Assembly (NCBI GenBank): GCA_021771695.1
Contig: JAETON010000002.1
Location: 62,001 to 126,000 of the forward strand
Length of the DNA stretch: 64,000 nucleotides
Source: Lachnospiraceae bacterium
GTDB lineage: Bacteria; Bacillota; Clostridia; Lachnospirales; Lachnospiraceae
Direction: 5' to 3'
Part shown: in pieces, positions 27,406-37,411 of the stretch
How positions within the stretch are numbered: the first letter of the stretch is position 1
How the letters are laid out: each line of letters opens with the position of its first letter
Position numbers and translations under genes: made by a program
The notes under the pieces: generated by a model
Told to the model about the DNA's origin: nothing
Databases searched by the model: none
Seen by the model: only the letters and a program-made list of their open reading frames with translations

Positions 27406-28585
27406 CTAACTCCACTCCTCTGTATCTTGCTACCTGATATACGTCTTTATCTCCACGTCCAGACAAGCAGATCACAACACTCTGATCTTTGCTCATCTTT
27501 GGAATAATTTCCATAGCAGCTGCAACCGCGTGAGATGATTCAATGGCTGGAATAATTCCTTCTGTCCTTGATAAATACTCAAAAGCAGTTACTGCCTGTT
27601 CATCTGTAATGCTTACATATTCCGCACGTCCAATTTCATGCAGATATGCATGCTCCGGTCCAATTCCCGGATAATCCAGTCCCGCTGAAATAGAATATAC
27701 CGGATCAATCTGACCCTCTTCATTTTGTAAAAACAAACTCTTCATTCCGTGGAAAATTCCTTTGGTTCCTTTTGCAATGGTTGCTGCATGATCTAAAGTA
27801 TCTACGCCTCTTCCTGCAGCCTCTGCTCCAATCAAACGGACACTTTTATCTTGAATAAAATCATAAAAAGCTCCCATAGCATTGGAACCGCCTCCAACAC
27901 AAGCTACAACGCAATCCGGCAGTTTTCCTTCTTGTTCTTTCATCTGCTGTTTCGTTTCTTCACTGATGACTTTTTGAAAATCACGGACCATCATTGGATA
28001 TGGATGGGGTCCCATGACAGATCCAATACAGTAAAATGTTGTTTCGATGTTCGTTGCCCAATCTCTCATAGCCTCATTAATGGCATCTTTTAAAGTTCGC
28101 GTGCCGCTTTGTACCGCTACAACCTTTGCTCCCAAAAGTTCCATACGATAAGCATTTAAACTTTGGCGTTCTACATCTTCTGCTCCCATATAAACAACAC
28201 ATTCCATATCAAATAATGCTGCAACCGTCGCTGTTGCCACACCATGCTGGCCTGCTCCGGTTTCTGCAATAATACGTTTTTTCCCCATACGTTTTGCCAA
28301 AAGAATCTGTCCTAAAACATTGTTAATTTTATGTGCTCCTGTATGATTTAAATCTTCTCGTTTTAAGTAAACTTTTGCTCCGCCTAATTCTTTTGTCATT
28401 TTTTCTGCATAATATAAAAGGGATGGACGATTTGCATATTCTTTATAATATTTATGAAGTTCTTCCAAAAACTCTGGATCATTTTTATATTTCTCATAAG
28501 CTTCATTTAGCTCATTGACTGCATTCATAACGATTTCCGGCACATATTGTCCACCGTACTCTCCAAATCTACCTATCTTATTCAT
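27395..28585 (-). CDS. trpB: tryptophan synthase beta chain
   Basis: 396 residues. Condenses indole and serine to tryptophan using PLP. Seen are [14 protein letters not shown], the PLP-lysine motif [14 protein letters not shown] (Lys near 87), [24 protein letters not shown] phosphate loop and LSGRGDKD. Typical length for TrpB1. Overlaps trpF upstream by 8 bp and trpA downstream by 11 bp. Confidence 0.98.
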   Translation of the reverse strand: MNKIGRFGEYGGQYVPEIVMNAVNELNEAYEKYKNDPEFLEELHKYYKEYANRPSLLYYAEKMTKELGGAKVYLKREDLNHTGAHKINNVLGQILLAKRMGKKRIIAETGAGQHGVATATVAALFDMECVVYMGAEDVERQSLNAYRMELLGAKVVAVQSGTRTLKDAINEAMRDWATNIETTFYCIGSVMGPHPYPMMVRDFQKVISEETKQQMKEQEGKLPDCVVACVGGGSNAMGAFYDFIQDKSVRLIGAEAAGRGVDTLDHAATIAKGTKGIFHGMKSLFLQNEEGQIDPVYSISAGLDYPGIGPEHAYLHEIGRAEYVSITDEQAVTAFEYLSRTEGIIPAIESSHAVAAAMEIIPKMSKDQSVVICLSGRGDKDVYQVARYRGVELDEN

Positions 28586-29198
28586 TTCTTCCTCCTGTTA
28601 TCTCCATAATCTTTCTCATTTTCTTTAAATCCTTTTTCTTATTGGTTTCAATCCCGCTGGAAATATCAATGCCAAAAGGCTGCAGCCTATGGATGATATT
28701 TTCAGTATTTTCTACCGTTAATCCACCTGCAATAAAAAATGGTTTATCAATCTCTGCCTGCTCCACCAACGAGATATCCATCATTTTTCCAGTTCCACCG
28801 TAAGCTTCCTTTGAGAAACTATCCAGCAGAATCTTATCTGCCGAAAGCTTTTGAACCTTTTCAATATCTTTGGCAGTTTGAACTCTTGCTGCTTTCCAAA
28901 TTTCTATCTTCAAATTTTCACGAAGTTCTTGAATCACTTGTTCTGACTCATCGCCATGGAGCTGTATCACATCCAGCGGAACTTTTTGTGCAGTCTGAAT
29001 CATAATTTCCAAAGATTCATTCACAAAAACCCCAACTGTCTTAATTTTGGGACTTAAATACTTTCTTAATTTTGCTGCCGTTTCCATACTAACTTTCCGC
29101 CGTGTATCTGCAAAAATAAATCCAATATAATCCGGCTTTACTTCATTGGCATACTCAATATCCTCAACTCTTTGAAGGCCACACATTTTTATTTTCAT
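28578..29198 (-). CDS. trpF: phosphoribosylanthranilate isomerase
   Basis: 206 residues, (beta/alpha)8 barrel. Amadori isomerisation of phosphoribosylanthranilate. The catalytic Cys is in [13 protein letters not shown] (residue 6) and the general-acid Asp is in [10 protein letters not shown]; also GVFVNE, QLHGDES, FIAGGL and DISSGIET. Overlaps trpC (ATGA) and trpB. Confidence 0.97.
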   Translation of the reverse strand: MKIKMCGLQRVEDIEYANEVKPDYIGFIFADTRRKVSMETAAKLRKYLSPKIKTVGVFVNESLEIMIQTAQKVPLDVIQLHGDESEQVIQELRENLKIEIWKAARVQTAKDIEKVQKLSADKILLDSFSKEAYGGTGKMMDISLVEQAEIDKPFFIAGGLTVENTENIIHRLQPFGIDISSGIETNKKKDLKKMRKIMEITGGRNE

Positions 29199-29974
29199 AG
29201 GCTGCTCCGTAATTCTTTCATAGTTGCCTCAATATTTCCAGACCGCATAAATGTTTCCCCAATTAAAACTCCATCTGCACCTTGATTTTTCACATTTAAC
29301 AAATCTTCTTTATTCTGCATACCGCTTTCAGATACTAATACTGCTTCATAAGGAATTTTATCTGCCAATTTCGAGGTTGTATTTAAATCCACATCAAAAG
29401 TTTTTAAATTTCGATTATTAATTCCAATCATATCGCAGCCACAGGCAACAACTTTCTTTAATTCTTCTTCATTATGAACTTCCACCAGACAGTCTATTCC
29501 AAGTTCTTTTCCCAATTGATAGAATCTCTTTAACTTATCTTCTTCCAGAATTGCCGCAATCAGCAAAACTGCATCTGCCCCAAGAACTTTTGCTTCATAT
29601 ATCTGATATTCATCAATAATAAAATCTTTCCGAAGCATTGGAATCTCTACTTTCGCACGAATATCTGCAAAATATTTACTGCCGCCTTTAAAATAATGTT
29701 CTTCCGTCAGGCAGGAAATAGCAGCTGCACCAGCTGTTTCATAAGCAATCGCTGTCTCTACCGGGCGAAAATCCTCTGCGATAATCCCCTTGGAAGGAGA
29801 CGCTTTTTTTACTTCTGCAATCACGGACAGCCCTTCCTTTTGTAATGCCTCTTTAAATCCATGATTCTTCCGTTTGGAATTTAACGCCATTTCTTTCATA
29901 TCTTCCAGAGGAATGTTGTCCATTTCTCTTTGAAGCTGTTTTTCTCTTTCTTCTACAATCTCATCTAAAATCAT
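29195..29974 (-). CDS. trpC: indole-3-glycerol phosphate synthase
   Basis: 259 residues. Closes the indole ring from carboxyphenylamino-deoxyribulose phosphate. Signature EVKKASPSKGIIAEDF with catalytic Lys, MLRKDFIIDEYQIYEA, LVEVHNEEEL, GINNRNLKTF, VSESGMQ and GVLIGETFM. Starts 9 nt after the trpGD stop with a TTAGGAG ribosome site; overlaps trpF by four bases. Confidence 0.98.
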   Translation of the reverse strand: MILDEIVEEREKQLQREMDNIPLEDMKEMALNSKRKNHGFKEALQKEGLSVIAEVKKASPSKGIIAEDFRPVETAIAYETAGAAAISCLTEEHYFKGGSKYFADIRAKVEIPMLRKDFIIDEYQIYEAKVLGADAVLLIAAILEEDKLKRFYQLGKELGIDCLVEVHNEEELKKVVACGCDMIGINNRNLKTFDVDLNTTSKLADKIPYEAVLVSESGMQNKEDLLNVKNQGADGVLIGETFMRSGNIEATMKELRSSL

Positions 29975-29983
29975 TTCTAACTC

Positions 29984-31597
29984 CTAACATGCATTGGTAA
30001 ATTTAATAAATTCTTCCAGTTTCTTTAATGCTTTTCCTGAATCAATCATTTCTCTTGCTAGATCAATTCCCTCCTGAATAGATTCCACTTTTCCAATTGT
30101 ATATAAAGCAGCTCCTGCATTTAATAACACAATGTCCCGTTTGGCTCCTTGTTCCTTTCCAGATAAAATATTTTTCGTAATTACTGCGTTTTCTTCTGCA
30201 GTTCCACCAACAATGTCTTCTTTTTTATAAAGTTTCAATCCCAGTTCTTCTGGATTTAATGTATATTCTTTAATTTCACCGTGATTCACTTCTGCAACAC
30301 TCGTAGTCGAAGAAATAGATAATTCATCTAATTTATCGTCTCCATAAACAACGAAAGCACGTTTGATTCCTAAATTATTCAAGACATTTGCAATGGTATG
30401 TACCAGCTCTTTTTCATATACGCCCAATACAATATAGTCTGTTTTTGCCGGATTTCCAAGAGGTCCTAAAATATTAAATACAGTACGGATTCCAAGCTGC
30501 CCGCGGACCGGACCAGCGTACTTCATTGCCCCATGATGTGTCTGAGCAAATAAAAATGCAACTCCAACTTCATCAACACAGCGTTTCCCGTCTTCCGCAG
30601 ACAGACCGATTTTAGCTCCTAAAGCTTCCAATACATCTGCTGCTCCACTTTTTGAAGAAACACTGCGGTTTCCATGTTTTGCAACCTTTGCCCCTGCTGC
30701 TGCAATGACAAAAGAAGCAGTTGTGGAAATATTAAAACTGGCTGCCAAGTCTCCGCCGGTTCCTACAATATCAATAGCATCTGTTTCTCCTTCTACAAGG
30801 ACAGCATTATCTCTCATAGCTTTTGCACATCCAGAAATCTCATCCGGAGTTTCTCCATTGATACGAAGTGAGGTAATAAAACTTGCAATCTGTGCTTCTG
30901 TAGCTTCACCATTAAAGATTGTGTTCATTGCTTTATAAGATTCTTCTTCTGTTAAATGATTTCCTTCTACGATTTTTGCTAAAATGTCTTTCATTGAATC
31001 TTCCTTCTCTCCATTTAAATTAATTTTTGCAATATTTACTATAAAATTTTTCATTATCTTCATCCCCGTATCTGTTAAAACGGATTCTGGATGAAATTGA
31101 ATTCCATATACATCATATTGTTTATGGCGGATTGCCATAATCTGCCCGGATTCATCAGAACCAATGACTTTCAAACAATCCGGAACACTGTCTCCGTCAA
31201 TAATCAACGAATGGTATCTTGCAGCTTCTATTTTGGGATTTAATCCTTGGAACAATGGGTCTGTCGTGTCAATATCTATCACACTCTTTTTTCCGTGCAT
31301 CAGTTCTTTTGCATGAATAATGTTTCCTCCAAATACTTCTCCTATTGCCTGATGTCCTAAACAAATCCCGAGAATCGGTACTTTTCCGGCAAAATACTCA
31401 ATTGCTTTCATAGAAATTCCTGCGGAATTTGGAAATCCAGGTCCTGGTGAAATCACCAACGCTTCCAAATCCATTTTTGCAATTTCTTCAATCGTAATCT
31501 GATCGTTTCTTACAACTTCAATGTTCGGATATATTTCTCCAATATACTGATACACATTGTATGTAAAGGAGTCATAGTTGTCTATCAATAAAATCAT
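29984..31597 (-). CDS. trpGD: TrpG-TrpD fusion: anthranilate synthase glutaminase + anthranilate phosphoribosyltransferase
   Basis: 537 residues, bifunctional. Residues 1-190 are the class I glutamine amidotransferase (LLIDNYDSFTYN, oxyanion SPGPGFPNSAG, nucleophile ILGICLGHQA, His/Glu in FHPESV). Residues about 200-537 are anthranilate phosphoribosyltransferase (IVGTGGDLAASFNISTTASF, KHGNRSVSSKSGAADVLEALG). The fusion joins delivery of ammonia to TrpE with the second pathway step. Start ATG overlaps the trpE stop (ATGA), so subunit synthesis is coupled. Confidence 0.97.
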   Translation of the reverse strand: MILLIDNYDSFTYNVYQYIGEIYPNIEVVRNDQITIEEIAKMDLEALVISPGPGFPNSAGISMKAIEYFAGKVPILGICLGHQAIGEVFGGNIIHAKELMHGKKSVIDIDTTDPLFQGLNPKIEAARYHSLIIDGDSVPDCLKVIGSDESGQIMAIRHKQYDVYGIQFHPESVLTDTGMKIMKNFIVNIAKINLNGEKEDSMKDILAKIVEGNHLTEEESYKAMNTIFNGEATEAQIASFITSLRINGETPDEISGCAKAMRDNAVLVEGETDAIDIVGTGGDLAASFNISTTASFVIAAAGAKVAKHGNRSVSSKSGAADVLEALGAKIGLSAEDGKRCVDEVGVAFLFAQTHHGAMKYAGPVRGQLGIRTVFNILGPLGNPAKTDYIVLGVYEKELVHTIANVLNNLGIKRAFVVYGDDKLDELSISSTTSVAEVNHGEIKEYTLNPEELGLKLYKKEDIVGGTAEENAVITKNILSGKEQGAKRDIVLLNAGAALYTIGKVESIQEGIDLAREMIDSGKALKKLEEFIKFTNAC

Positions 31598-33051
31598 AAT
31601 TTCGCTGCCTCCTTAATTGCATTGATTACTGCAAGTGCCTTATTTTTTGTTTCCATATATTCTTTTGCAGGAACGGAATCTGCAACAATACCAGCTCCTG
31701 CCTGTACATACCCCTTCCCATCCTTAAACACAACTGTTCGAATTGCAATACAAGTATCAATATTTCCATCAAATGCCAGATAACCAACCGTTCCACCATA
31801 AACGCCGCGTTTTTTATTTTCCAATTCATCAATAATTTCCATTGCCCTTACCTTCGGTGCTCCTGATAAAGTTCCTGCCGGTAAAACGCTCATCAATGCA
31901 TCTAACGCTGTTTTATCTTCTCGTAATTTTCCTTGAACATCACTAACTAAATGTGTCACTTTGGAATACTGTTCAACGGTCATGAAATTTTTTACTTTTA
32001 CTGTTCCAAATTTGCTGACTCTTCCGATATCATTTCTTCCCAAATCCACCAGCATGGTATGTTCCGCCCGTTCTTTTGGATCATTCATCAACTGTTCCAC
32101 TAATTTCTGATCTTGTTCTTTTGTTTTTCCTCTTGGGACAGTCCCCGCAATTGGTTTGGTCGTTACCAATCCATGATCCACACTCACTAGTTTCTCTGGT
32201 GATGAACCGACCACCTGATAATCTACAAAATCAAAATAATAAAGATATGGAGATGGATTCGAGGTTCTTAAACAACGATAAACATCGAATGGGTCTACGT
32301 CACTTTCTACTTCCATTCTCTGTGAAAGAACCACCTGAAAAATATCTCCGTCTTTAATATATTCTTTTGCTTTTCTTACATTGGCTTCATATTCCTCTTG
32401 GGTTAAATTCGATGTCACCTCAATCTCTGCCGGCTCAAAACGATCTTTCTGCAGCGACACCGGACGTTCCATCTTTTTCAGAATTAATTCTGCCTTATCT
32501 TCCAAATCATAATAGACTCTTTTTTCATTTTCACCACGATGAATATTCTGAATGACAATTACTTTACTACTCAGATGGTCATAAGCAATAATTTCATCAT
32601 ACATACACAAATGACATTCCGGCATATGCAGATCATCTTCTGGTACGTTGGTCAATGTTTTTTCCACATATCGGATGGTATCATATCCAAAATAACCAAT
32701 CAGACCTCCTGTCAAATAGGGCTGATCTTCTATAATTGGCGACTGATACTGCTTTACCAAATTCATTAAATAAGAAATGTGGTCATCTACTATCTCTTTC
32801 TTTCCATCCAGCGTAACTTCATTTCCCCGAATTTTAATTTCTGATTTTGGATTCACACCAATAAATGAATAGCGTCCCCACTGACTGGTGTTTTCTACAC
32901 TTTCCAAAATAAAACACGGGATTCCCTCTCGTTTCAAAGCTCGAAACATGCGAATCGGTGTCAAGTGATCTGCCAGAACCTCATAAAAAACAGGTACTGT
33001 CTGATACTTTTCCAATAATTTTGTTACTTCTTCCAATGATGGATATAACAT
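31594..33051 (-). CDS. trpE: anthranilate synthase component I
   Basis: 485 residues. Converts chorismate to anthranilate with the TrpG domain. The C-terminal chorismate-binding part shows DGDIFQVVLSQRM, SPSPYLYYF-like NPSPYLYYFDF, PIAGTVPRGKT, LVDLGRNDIGRVSK, MSVLPAGTLSGAPKVRAMEI and the final QAGAGIVADSVP. The N-terminal LLES-like feedback site appears as FILESVENTSQWGRYSFIG. First gene of the trp operon, downstream of the T-box. ATG after TAGGAGG. Confidence 0.97.
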   Translation of the reverse strand: MLYPSLEEVTKLLEKYQTVPVFYEVLADHLTPIRMFRALKREGIPCFILESVENTSQWGRYSFIGVNPKSEIKIRGNEVTLDGKKEIVDDHISYLMNLVKQYQSPIIEDQPYLTGGLIGYFGYDTIRYVEKTLTNVPEDDLHMPECHLCMYDEIIAYDHLSSKVIVIQNIHRGENEKRVYYDLEDKAELILKKMERPVSLQKDRFEPAEIEVTSNLTQEEYEANVRKAKEYIKDGDIFQVVLSQRMEVESDVDPFDVYRCLRTSNPSPYLYYFDFVDYQVVGSSPEKLVSVDHGLVTTKPIAGTVPRGKTKEQDQKLVEQLMNDPKERAEHTMLVDLGRNDIGRVSKFGTVKVKNFMTVEQYSKVTHLVSDVQGKLREDKTALDALMSVLPAGTLSGAPKVRAMEIIDELENKKRGVYGGTVGYLAFDGNIDTCIAIRTVVFKDGKGYVQAGAGIVADSVPAKEYMETKNKALAVINAIKEAAKL

Positions 33052-33103
33052 AATTCTGCCTCCTAATCATAAGTCAATCGCCGGGCATTTTTGTTCTATA
33101 GAA

Positions 33104-33420
33104 CAAAAAAAGCCTATCATCCCTCTTCCTAGGGACGATAGACCGTGGTGCCACCCATATTCAAGAAAATTATCCTATATTTTTACACAGATAAAGTTCT
33201 TCTCCTTAAAGTACTCCGCTATGAAAAGCGTTCATACCTCGTTCCCGTAACGTGGGATAACGGCGACAGTTACTAAGTTCCAAAAAACAGTTCTCTGTGC
33301 TCCTCACAAATCCATTCACTTACATCATATCTATAGTTTCGCACCAACCAACTACTCTCTGTAAGACTGTGTTATAAGCTACTTACTTTTGTTCACAGGA
33401 TTTATCACTTTACTTCGTTA
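33104..33420 (-). promoter_or_regulatory. tRNA(Trp) T-box leader of the trp operon with terminator
   Basis: Minus strand. The T-box sequence GGGTGGCACCACGG (33142-33156) is followed by the terminator stem CTATCGTCCCT/AGGGATGATAG and a T-run (33104-33141). Upstream, stem I shows the AG-bulge/GNUG-type bases AGAGAGTAGTTGGTTGGTG, and the specifier loop reads GTGAATGGATT with TGG (Trp) at 33312-33314. Uncharged tRNA(Trp) should pair and allow antitermination, so the operon is induced by tryptophan starvation. Confidence 0.94.
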
Positions 33421-33434
33421 AAACGTTTTTTATT

Positions 33435-33463
33435 ATTATATGCACACTTTTTTTATTTGTCAA
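33435..33463 (-). promoter_or_regulatory. sigma-A promoter of the trp operon
   Basis: Minus-strand TTGACA (33458-33463) and TATAAT (33435-33440), both consensus, 17 bp apart, directly before the T-box leader. Confidence 0.9.
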
Positions 33464-33481
33464 TCTATTTTAAAAAAATAT

Positions 33482-33875
33482 TTAATCTTTTTTGATATCA
33501 TCCACTTCTTCCAAATCCAATTCTGCAGCTTCCATGATTTCTTCTTTTGTCATCCCTTTCTGCTTCATCCACAAAGCTATTTTCAAATTTGCCTGTTTCG
33601 CACCTCGTTTTTCTCCAATTTCTTCATGATATTCTGCTTCTTTCTTCTTGTAAAGTTCTTCATCATAACATATGGTAATCATATTCTCGATCTCTCCTTT
33701 CCATCTCTTTAAATGCATCCTTCAAACAGATTTCTTCATAATCCGGTTGTTCTTCTGTTCCATTATAAAACACCAAATAGATAGGTTTCGGTAAATTTAT
33801 CTGTGCACTTCCATAAATGTCTAACTTATTTTCTCGAATATAGTCTTTGAACTTTTCCGATGAATTTCGGTACAA
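33482..33875 (-). pseudogene. broken Rpn/PD-(D/E)XK transposase-family nuclease remnant
   Basis: Two overlapping frames together resemble the C-terminal half of the Rpn family (recombination-promoting nuclease, PDDEXK superfamily). The upstream frame (33663-33875) has PKPIYLVFYNGTEEQPDYEE and LKDAF; the downstream frame (33482-33718) has the family's C-terminal AKQANLKIALWMKQKGMTKE and an EEVDDIKKD tail. The switch between frames near 33670-33720 implies a frameshift, and the N-terminal nuclease part is missing: in-frame stops lie directly upstream of 33875. It is presumably dead. Confidence 0.75.
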
Positions 33876-33952
33876 TTGAAATGAATTAGAATTTTAGATT
33901 TCTATAGATGATACTGATTATAACATATTTGTAATTTATTCACAATAATATT

Positions 33953-33989
33953 CAAAAAAATTTACAGGAGCCATCCACGACTCCTGCAA
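33953..33989 (-). terminator. terminator after nitroreductase gene
   Basis: Minus-strand GCAGGAGTC and GGCTCCTG form a stem followed by AAATTTTTTTG. Confidence 0.8.
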
Positions 33990-34012
33990 ATTTGATTTCT
34001 TACTTTCTTCTT

Positions 34013-34879
34013 TTACACTTCACAGCTTGCTACAATCTTATATTCTTTTGGAATTCCATAAGTATTTTCTACAGATCCCAGTTTCCATTGGATCTGGCAA
34101 AGACTCTGCTCAATGACTCCTTCAAAATATAACATTGCGATTCCTGCATCAATCTGTTCTTCATATTCGTTGGTTTCTTCGTCGTCACGTACGGCTAAAA
34201 TAATTTTTGCTCCATCAATGATAAATCTCCATGGCTGGCGGTTCAGTGTAGATGGTGCTCTTCTTGCATAATCCATTGGATCATATAATGCACGTTCTGC
34301 CAATGTATCAATATCTGCTTCCTCACCCCATTTATCAATGTATACCATCTTCTGAAGGGGCATTCTTTCCGCTCCGGTCTGAGCCTTCTTTTTCATGTCA
34401 GCCTGTGTATAATTTCCACCAGTCTGCACACCTCCAGTTGTTAGTTTTCTAACTTTCTTTCCATATCCCAAAGCAATAATACCAACAACTTCTTTATCTG
34501 TTACGATATTCAGCTTATGAATCACTGTTTTGCTGTCTTCAAAAGTAATCCAGCAGGAATTTACTCCTAATTCATGGGCTTTCAGGCAGATTCCCTCTCC
34601 CACATATCCTGCATTTTCAATATAATGATCTTTCTTTTCAGAAAGAAGAATTGCATAATGCGGTGCGTTAATTAAGATTCCCTTATATCCTGCAAAACCA
34701 TCTAACTGACGATATACGTCATCATTATCCATAAAACGAATGTCTACTGCAATGTCTTCTGCCAGTTTGGGGCATTCTCTCGCATAGTCCCTGATTTCTT
34801 TTGCAATCTTTGCATCTACCTTTTTATCTTTATAATCACGAACGGAATATTTATTCGCTATTGTCTGTCTGTAATCCAT
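34013..34879 (-). CDS. nitroreductase family protein
   Basis: 288 residues. The first 175 residues carry the FMN-binding start (IANKYSVRDYKDKKVD) and the AGYVGEGICLKAHELGVNSCW segment; a second half (PSTLNRQPWRFII) repeats nitroreductase-like features, so this is the longer two-half type (NTR-like, TM nitroreductase). It should use FMN and NAD(P)H for two-electron reduction; the substrate is unknown. The ATG (34879) is 9 nt after AAGGAG. Ends in a strong hairpin. Confidence 0.85.
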   Translation of the reverse strand: MDYRQTIANKYSVRDYKDKKVDAKIAKEIRDYARECPKLAEDIAVDIRFMDNDDVYRQLDGFAGYKGILINAPHYAILLSEKKDHYIENAGYVGEGICLKAHELGVNSCWITFEDSKTVIHKLNIVTDKEVVGIIALGYGKKVRKLTTGGVQTGGNYTQADMKKKAQTGAERMPLQKMVYIDKWGEEADIDTLAERALYDPMDYARRAPSTLNRQPWRFIIDGAKIILAVRDDEETNEYEEQIDAGIAMLYFEGVIEQSLCQIQWKLGSVENTYGIPKEYKIVASCEV

Positions 34880-34943
34880 GATGATCAACTCCTTTTCTGT
34901 GTATTTCAATATTCTTATCCGTGATTATTATATCATATCTACA

Positions 34944-36797
34944 TTATATTTCCAAAACAACCTGATATTTTCCCATCCAATAATTTACCTGCAGCAAAAA
35001 AGCAATCATCTGCGGCCCCGCCATTAACTGTCCATACCATGGTCTTCCATAATCTTTTGGACTGGTTAAAAACTTTTCTAATTTTTCAGAATCAATTAAT
35101 TCCCGAATTGGCGATGTTTTCTCTGCCATTATCTTGCGAAGTTCGTCTGTCAGCAGCCTTTCATAAGTTGGATCATAAGTTTTTGGATATGGGCTTTTTC
35201 TACGATATAAAACTTCTTTCGGCAAATCTTCTTTTCCAGCTTCTCGAAGCAGTCCTTTGACCGTTCCATTCAGACATTTTATTTCCCACGGCACATTATA
35301 TAAATATTCCACAATCCGGTGGTCTGCAAATGGAACTCTGGCTTCCAAACCAGAATACATACTGGTTCGATCCATCCGGTCCAAAAGCGTCACCATAAAC
35401 CAGCGTAGATTCAAATAAGAAATCTCTCTCCGTCTGGCTTCTGTTTTATTTTCTCCATACAAAGCGGGGGTCTCCTTAATTGTCTTTTCATAGGCAGCTT
35501 TAGAATAAGCTTCCAAATCTATCTTCTCTAAAATGTGATCTTTCAACAAACTTTTTCTAGGTTCCATGTCCATAGACCACGGGAAATTATCTGCTTCAAA
35601 ACACTCTTGTTTATGAAACCAAGGATAACCGCCAAAAATTTCATCCGCACACTCTCCAGTCAATGTTACTTTGTTATAATCAATAACTTTAGAACAAAAG
35701 TAGAGCATAGATGATTCTACATCTGCCATACACGGCAGATCTCTGGCATCTACCGCCTTGTATAAATATGAAATCAACTGCATATTATTACATTCTAAAT
35801 ACCGATGTCTTGTTCCGGCATATTCCACCATTTTATCTACCCAAGGACGGTCCTCTGACGGCTGAAATGCATTTGCCTGAAAATATTCATGGTTATTCCG
35901 AAAATCAAAGGAAAATGTATTTAACTGCTTCCCCTGCTTATGAAGTTCCTTGGCACAAATAGAGGTGACAAGGCTGCTGTCCACACCGCCGGACAAAAAA
36001 GTGCTGATTGGAATATCAGAAAGCATCTGCATTTTCACCGCATCATGAATCAGCCACGATGTTTTTTCTATGGTTTCCTTTATAGAGTCTTCATGGGGTT
36101 TTGCTTTCAACTCCCAATAAATATGGTCTTTTAATCCATCTTCTCCATACTCTAAAAAATGCCCCGGCAGCACTTCCAATACATTTTTAAAAACACCTTT
36201 TCCATAAGATTTTGCAGGTCCAAGGCCGAATATCTCCCCTATGCCTTCCCTGTCAATCACAGGTCTTATGCCTGGATACTGAAATAATCCCTTAATTTCT
36301 GAAGAAAATACTAATGTTTTTCCAAGTCTTGCATAAAATAGCGGCTTTACTCCTAGATGGTCTCGAAACAAAAATATTTTCTCTAAAACTCCATCCCAAA
36401 TGGCAATAGAAAAAATTCCATTCAACTTTTCTACAAAGGATACGCCATAACGCATATAACCAACTAAAATAACTTCTGTATCACTGGTCGTTTGAAATTT
36501 AGCACCTTTTTTCTCCAATTCTTGCTTTAAAACCGTCATATTATAAATTTCACCATTAAAAATCACGGCACATTCTTTGTGATCCTTTTTCCGAATCATT
36601 GGCTGATGCCCATTTTTTAAATCAATAATCGAAAGACGTACATGCGCCAGCCCACATGTTTCATCCAGATAAATTCCTTCATCATCGGGGCCTCTGTGTT
36701 TTTGTATCTGATTCATATCAGTTAAAACATTCTCCCATTTTTCTTTGGCAGTTAAATAATTTTTTTCCGGATTTGTAAATCCTGCAATCCCACACAT
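34944..36797 (-). CDS. asnB: asparagine synthase (glutamine-hydrolysing) AsnB
   Basis: 617 residues. The N-terminal glutaminase starts MCGIAGF (Cys2 nucleophile after Met removal) with RGPDDEG and FNGEIYN; the C-terminal synthetase has the ATP-pyrophosphatase loop SGGVDSSLV, GECADEIFGGYPWF and LEARVPFADH. Amidates aspartate using glutamine. It follows dpaB by 20 nt and is probably cotranscribed with dpaA-dpaB, an unusual link to spore genes. AGAGGTGAC precedes the ATG. Confidence 0.95.
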   Translation of the reverse strand: MCGIAGFTNPEKNYLTAKEKWENVLTDMNQIQKHRGPDDEGIYLDETCGLAHVRLSIIDLKNGHQPMIRKKDHKECAVIFNGEIYNMTVLKQELEKKGAKFQTTSDTEVILVGYMRYGVSFVEKLNGIFSIAIWDGVLEKIFLFRDHLGVKPLFYARLGKTLVFSSEIKGLFQYPGIRPVIDREGIGEIFGLGPAKSYGKGVFKNVLEVLPGHFLEYGEDGLKDHIYWELKAKPHEDSIKETIEKTSWLIHDAVKMQMLSDIPISTFLSGGVDSSLVTSICAKELHKQGKQLNTFSFDFRNNHEYFQANAFQPSEDRPWVDKMVEYAGTRHRYLECNNMQLISYLYKAVDARDLPCMADVESSMLYFCSKVIDYNKVTLTGECADEIFGGYPWFHKQECFEADNFPWSMDMEPRKSLLKDHILEKIDLEAYSKAAYEKTIKETPALYGENKTEARRREISYLNLRWFMVTLLDRMDRTSMYSGLEARVPFADHRIVEYLYNVPWEIKCLNGTVKGLLREAGKEDLPKEVLYRRKSPYPKTYDPTYERLLTDELRKIMAEKTSPIRELIDSEKLEKFLTSPKDYGRPWYGQLMAGPQMIAFLLQVNYWMGKYQVVLEI

Positions 36798-36817
36798 ATG
36801 CTGTCACCTCTTTTATT

Positions 36818-37411
36818 TTATACAAACTCTCTGTTCCCTATGATCGGCTGATACTGTTTTCCTTCCATAGCTTTTAAAATTGTCGGAACTAAAAGTTTCG
36901 TATCCGCTATCATAGAATTGGGCTTTTTTACCGGATCATCCTGCCCAAAAGGAACAAAATAAATATTTTTGTTATTTAAAAGATACCCGATATTTTTCAA
37001 ATTCATACCTAAAGCATCGTTGGTAGAAAGGGCAATCACCACAGGTTTTTCATTCCTCAAGTGAGCCTTGGCAGCCATCAAAACCGGAGTATCCGTAATT
37101 CCATTTGCCAGCTTTGCCATGGTATTCCCCGTACAAGGCAGAATGATTAAAATATCCAAACATCCTGTAGGACCTATGACTTCTGCTGCTTCAATGGTTT
37201 TCATCGGTTCATGTCCGGTGATTTCCTGTGCCCTTTTCATAAAATCTTCTGCCTTTCCAAACCGGCTGTCAATGGTTTGCGATGCATTAGAAAAAATTGT
37301 CTGCACCTTTGCACCTTCTGCTGCCAGCCGCTCAATTTCTTTAAACGCCTTTGCATAAGTGCAAAAAGAACCGGTTACAGCGACTCCAATCCGCATATCT
37401 CTTAATATCAT
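36818..37411 (-). CDS. dpaB: dipicolinate synthase subunit B
   Basis: 197 residues, flavoprotein-like (Rossmann) fold related to phosphopantothenoylcysteine decarboxylase: MRIGVAVTGSFCTYAKAFKE, IFSNASQTIDSRFG, IGPTGCLDILIILPCTGNTMAKLANGITDTPV and PVVIALSTNDALG. With DpaA it makes dipicolinic acid from dihydrodipicolinate in the mother cell for spore heat resistance. Its start overlaps the dpaA stop (ATGA). Confidence 0.94.
   Translation of the reverse strand: MILRDMRIGVAVTGSFCTYAKAFKEIERLAAEGAKVQTIFSNASQTIDSRFGKAEDFMKRAQEITGHEPMKTIEAAEVIGPTGCLDILIILPCTGNTMAKLANGITDTPVLMAAKAHLRNEKPVVIALSTNDALGMNLKNIGYLLNNKNIYFVPFGQDDPVKKPNSMIADTKLLVPTILKAMEGKQYQPIIGNREFV

Noticed and set aside
33088..33108. 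Palindrome TTTGTTCTATAGAACAAA next to the trp T-box terminator
   Set aside because: Perfect but short and AT-rich; it follows the terminator T-run and may be incidental. No partner protein suggests an operator.
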